Of a stretch of 64,000 nucleotides of DNA, positions 43,801 through 49,800 are shown in pieces. The notes under the pieces are model-generated. The model searched no databases. It saw nothing but the letters and a program-made list of their open reading frames with translations, and had not been told where the DNA came from. The stretch covers positions 116,557,904 through 116,621,903 of the forward strand of contig OX578277.1 of assembly GCA_951217055.1 (NCBI GenBank), in the 5' to 3' direction. Position 1 is the first letter of the stretch; every line of letters begins with the position of its first letter. The translations under genes were made by a program, and so were the position numbers. Origin of the DNA: Gerris lacustris. Its lineage: Eukaryota; Arthropoda; Insecta; Hemiptera; Gerridae.

Positions 43801-46800
43801 CTCAATCAGTAGTCATTAATAAAGTAACAATTAAATAGACTGCTAATTAGTGTGGCACATAGCTTCATCGCATCATATCACGTGCTTTATTGATTTTATT
43901 TTTTTACAAGCCATTATTCTCTATTTTGTTTAGTTTGAATTCATTTAGCAAAAGTTAAAGAGCGCAGAGGGTTCAAATTAACCTGGAGCTATCTGTGGGC
44001 AACTTCCAATAAACTATAAAAGTTTCATACAAATCAGATAAGTACTTATGAAGCTATAGGTCTAAATAAATGTATGTATGTGCGCATTTAGAAAAGAAAC
44101 AAAAAAAGCGCAGAAGGTTGAAACATATATGGGACCAACAATGGGCTAATCATGATCTACCAACAAAATTTTATAAAAATTGGATGTGTAGTTTTTAATA
44201 TATGTTGGTTTGCAAAAATAGAGCGACAGACATCACGGAACCAAAAATGTTCCCTGATGTCTGAAATTGATTTCTGTCTTGAAATTTTTGAAATCAGAGA
44301 CCTAAAAATTTGTCTCTTTTCAGAACGATCATATAGCTTCAGTTACCTTCGGTAAGCTTGGAAGCAAAAAAAAATGAAATTAACAATTTTACTGTACAGT
44401 GTTTACTTACGTTGAATTCTGATTACCCACTATAATTCTTAATATTTATATAGAAATCCTTTCTTTAGGTCTATGTGGGCAGTGTTTAGTTAAAAATGTT
44501 TTACTTCTTCATTTATATTTATTATAGCAGGTGATTTTGAAAAAATGAAGAAGTAAAAAATTTTTAACTAAACACTACCCACATAGACCTAAAGATAGAA
44601 TTTCTATATAAGTGTTTACTTACAGCAAAGAGAAGGCCTCCGAGGGTCGGTCCTACAATGTACCCTAGTCCATAAAATACTTCCAGAGTTGCCTGCAAGC
44701 AAAAACAGAAAATAAATGAATATCCTAGCATGCACAGGAGAAATAGAGAATTCAGTCTTCAGGCTGGGGAGTTCTATGTGCCGAGAAACTTTAGTTTATT
44801 TCTTGTAGGTTCCTTATGAACCCTTCACACAGGTATTTGTACCTGCCAGGTCCTTTATATGCATTCCTGATCGGGTTCCCTCACACATACACAACTGGTT
44901 CTTCTATCAGTCTACATATAATTGTCATTGAAAATAGTCGAAAGATTGAAACAATGTGATTGTAATTTGCATTTATATAGTACTTAGATAGTTAAAGATT
45001 ATTTTAATGTAAACCACCAGTGTATTTTATTTGTGGATCAATTATCATCTTATTTCTCTTCGATTAATTTAAGGACTCTGCCAGAAAGTAATGGAAGAGT
45101 TTTATAGATTGACTTACAAATGTGGTAGCAATGGTGTCAGGGAAAGCGGCAGCTGTGATGGAGAAGGCAGCGACCAAGGCCAGGGTGGACCCCAGCGACT
45201 CAGTCATACGGATAAGGAATGACAAACTGATGAATGGAATGTGTCCTGGTACAAGGGCCAGCAACCTGACAAATAGAAAATACATGTTTAATCAACATCA
45301 AATAAAATTATCTAAACATGTTGAAAAGTTTCTAGCTCTCTTCGGTCCATGTGTAGATCAATAGAGACACAGGCTGACGCATTGAGAGCGCCACGGGTAA
45401 AAAAGTTTCTGTATATCACAGATTCACGATGCGAGAATAATAACCCCTCACTTTACCCTTCCATTAGAGACCCCTAAAACAGATGAAACAGTCTGCTTTG
45501 ATTATTGCTTCGTTCTGCATTGTTTTGCCGTGTTTATTTGCCTTGGTGTACTGTATGCGCTGCCCATGCCACCATGTCCGCTATAGAGAAATGATGGCTT
45601 CCGATCAATATTTTTCAGTTTTGCATGAGTTGTCGGATCAGGATGATGGTTGTAAGGAGTTATCTTAGGACTTTGACAACTAATAATAATTAATTAAGGT
45701 TGAAAGCCCAATACTAAGACAGAACGCTGAAGGAGTAATTACTGATTTTTTTATTTTTATAATTAAAAATATCATTGAGAAATAAATATTTAATACATTA
45801 ATTGACTTTTTAGTTCAACATTTCCAAAACACAATCTAGATAATCTGGATTTGACCTATTTATGGTTTGAAAAATGCATTGGCACATAAAGTACGCCGCC
45901 CGTGCCTCATTGTTTGTCCACTATAGCCGTGCCACTAAGGGTTAAGAGTACATCCTATTAATACTATACTTAAGAAAATTGATGGATTTTTTTAGGTTTA
46001 ATAATATTCACAGAACTCTTTTAGTTCATTTTGAAAAGTTTTAACTCATTTAGTCATCCTCAGTCAGTTTTATTATCTTGTTTTGTTTTTTTTTATCAGT
46101 AATGAGTTTTTTGATGAAGAGTACAAGTAACTTCTGTTGTTTGATAATTTTCTGTTCTTCTTGTTGAAGGCTGTTGTACTCCACATAAAAACACAATACT
46201 GATAAAAACAAGATAATAAAACTAACTGAGGATGACTCAAAATGAGTTGAAACCTTTCAAAATTAAGTAAATGAGTTCTGTGTAAATTATTACACCTAAA
46301 AAAATCCATATATTTTCTTAAGAGTAGGGCAATATGAAACAACATCTATTTATTGATAGTGATTATAATACATTTACAGTAAGTAAGAATTGAGTACAAG
46401 GGCGTCGAGAGGGCGGAGATGCATGGATAGTATCCCTAGGTCCTGAACTACTAAAAAGGGCTCTGAAGAGGGTTTCAAACAGAAGGAGATTTATGTTTTG
46501 ACCATGTAATTAAAAATATCACTCATTATACAGCTATCTGGAATATTGATGACAATATTCAGTTTTCTGTGGAAATTTCAAACACTTGTCTGCTAACTTT
46601 GAAAAGGAACTTTCTCCCATAAATCTTAAAAATCATAAGGGGAAAATCAGAAAATTAAAAGTATTTCCCTAAACATTCTTATATTGCTCTTAGGGTTGTA
46701 CATTGTCTTTATCTACAGCTGAATCTAACTCTCACTAAAGATACTTGAGCATGCTAGTAAGAGTGAAGAACTTGCTCGGCTTAACTACACCTCAATATAG

Positions 46801-49800
46801 CTAATCAAGTTTGGGACTCTTGCCATGCAACCTTTCCTACCCACCAGACAAATAAACTTGAAAAGATTCACACTGCCAAGCACAAAGCGAGGAAAACACT
46901 ATTTTAACATGGCTGTCAAGAAAGTAACTATTTTGTTTAAGAAAAAGTAATGTAGAGTCACAGAACCAGTAATAATTTTGAAATTGTTATATTTAAATAA
47001 TTTAGTAATGTGAGCATTAATTTAATAAATTTTATTTGCTTGTGTTTGTCATTTTACTTGTTTTTGAACCATTTACCAAAATTGATGTTTGTCATAACAA
47101 TACTGTGTTAAGAAACAAGCTTTAAATTACAAAATATAATAGGTTCATACCAGTATGTACCCACTGGTATGTACCCAGGGCCCGTATTGGTAGTAGTAGT
47201 ATTAGTGGTAGTAGTAAAGTGCTAGTACTAGACGGGTAGGACGAACCACTTGTTGGAACCTAGCAATTAGGCCATCACTTAACCCTTACGCCGGAACATG
47301 ATATTTTACCCCTTTTGCTGGAACATCCGTCTGTGAGACGGGAACACTGTGAAACATGCTTTAACAGCAGTATTCTTGATCCTATAAGTATAATTTGGTA
47401 AAAACAATAATACAACAAGATTATTTAAACAACGAAATTATAGATTTACAAGAAAATACTTCTCAAACATACAAAATAAAATAACAATTAAAATTGTAAA
47501 TTCTATGGCAAAAAAATTAAGGTACTATAAGAAAAAGGGATGTTTAGTAGTTAAGTATAATTTACATTGGGACAAAGGAATGTCATACTTTTGTATATAA
47601 AAGTGTGATATTCTTTTGTCCCAATGCACATTAGACTAAATATCCCTTTATTGTAGTAGTTATTTAGTCAAAGTGGGTCAGATACGACATATTTACCAAA
47701 AAATTGAATTAAACACAAAACAAACACTTTTTTGTTAAAACGTGTAAAATTTATCAATATATTGAAATATGGCGTCATTATAACAATCGATCGTATCGAT
47801 TTGCGATCTAGTAGGGGCCCCATATACTGTAGTTCTACCACAGCGATTGGTCTGGATGTTGGAGTTTGATATTGGGCATGGAATAGATTCTTTCTTCTTC
47901 TGAATCAATAGCCTCTATTTCAGAATTACTACAATGATCGCAGGGCTGACAAACTGGGTCAAGTAAGGGGTCGGAAGAAGAATCGTCAGAATCAAAATCA
48001 GAATCTGAATTTTTTTATTTGAGGAATCGCTAAGCTCATTAATTTTCTAGTGCGACTTGACACGTTTGGGGGAATTCTCTGTGCCATTATTCCTATAAAG
48101 AAAACATTTTTTGTTGATAAAATGTACCATATTTAAGAAATAATAAAGAAACAAATTACTTATAGGAAATTCCGTTGGCCAGCAATTTACCGAATTGCGT
48201 GATAACCGGAACACCCGCCTGAGAGACGGGTATAAATTAATGCGTTAGCAGGAAGACCTGTCTCACAGACGGGTATAAAAGTTGGCGTTTATGGGAATAC
48301 CCGTCTGGCAGACAGGGTGAGTTCTAGCAAAAATGTACTGACCCTGAAAGTAGGGACCCTAGAGCTCCGAGAACGCCTTCCTCCAGCAGTCTAGGAACTC
48401 ACTGAGGCACATGTGAATAATAGGCCGCCTAGCATGCCATGCAGCGCTCCTGGCACTATTTTTGTAAACAATACCCGTCTGTGAGACAGGTGTTCCGGCG
48501 TAAGGGTTAAGCCTACCCTCGAAAAAGAGTTGCAGCCACTTCACACATTATAAAAGTGAGCCAAATAAATCAGAGCATCACGACAAGGGATCGAACCCAC
48601 GATTTCTTACCACACTTGATTCATTGATGGCTGAGCAGACGTGGTAAGTAATTTAATGTGTCTGTGGAACATTAATTAAAAGTTAATTGTCTGTGGAACA
48701 GTCTGTTGCAAAACATTTTTGCAAATACTATCACTTAAAAACTACTCATCTAATTATAATTAAATATAAAGCCAAACAATTAAAACAAGTCACAAAAAAA
48801 CGAAATTCTTAGATATTATCATATTTTGATATATTATAAGGTTAAACAATCATAAATTTTAAAAAAAGGATTGCAAAATATTGACAGAAAAGCGAAATGG
48901 ACACACTGAAGTTAGTTTCTTGCAATATAAAATAAATAAATAATTGGGTGCAATATGCCTGGAGATCACTTTGGTCACTGTGAAGATTTTGGATAAACTT
49001 ATACTGATAACTATTTAAACCTAAATAGATAAGAGAAAGCTACACATTAGCTTAAATGGCTCCGCAGTATACTAACGGAGAGGGCTGATAAAATGGCATG
49101 ACTGTGCCTATAAGATCATGGGTAAAAGCTTTGTCCAAAAGTAGCCCACACAAAGTCCTATATTAATTTTAACCATCAGTGCAAATTTAATATGCCTAAA
49201 AATAATTGTGAACCCACTGGGAATGGAAACAGATCAAAATATCATGAAACTCTTCGTCTGATAGTAGGAAGCTATGTGCCACACAAATTGCCAGATTTTT
49301 TTTTTTTTTAAAGAAAAGTTCTTACCCGAACAAAATTGAAGATATAGCTGCAATAAAAACTCCAAAATTAAGTGTGCGCTTTACTCCCATCGAATAGAGC
49401 TGAAACCAAAATTTTTAAAATAATAAATACATTTAAATTATAATTAAAAAGAAAATGTTTAACCCATTTGATTCAGACTACCCAAAAATATTTAAATAAA
49501 TAAGGTATTTGAAGCTAAATTAATTTAAAAAATGACTAGAAATCTTGATGCTGCTCTTTTGAAATACCTACTGAAGTGTCAGCAATTTCATTCACTTCTA
49601 TTTTTGTAATTTAACATGTGTAAAATGTTTAACAATTGCCTGTGCTTAAGTTGTTGAATAAATTTTTCCACAGGTTATCTGGTGATTTTCTTTTGGTTTT
49701 TCAGTGGAATCCTCATCAGCAAGGATTTCAAGTTAAATAGATTTAACTTGCACGTACTGTAATTTGATAATAACTGACTATTTATAATAAATAAATAGTC

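Larger units (their letters stand above)
47283..48506 (-). mobile_element. piggyBac-like element, TTAA target site, decayed
   Basis: 1,224 bp. Termini CCCTTACGCCGGAACA and TGTTCCGGCGTAAGGG are inverted copies, flanked by TTAA (47279-47282 and 48507-48510). Subterminal motifs of the form CCGTCTGTGAGACGGG recur at both sides (47328, 48216, 48255, 48301, 48476). It holds a transposase N-terminal remnant on the minus strand and a palindromic piece of family M near 47526-47670. Confidence 0.8.

Noticed and set aside
45483..45668. 61-codon plus-strand frame with a hydrophobic N terminus
   Set aside because: It looks signal-peptide-like but lies in a transporter intron on the opposite strand, next to GC-rich repeat pieces, with no homologue recognised and no splice partner.
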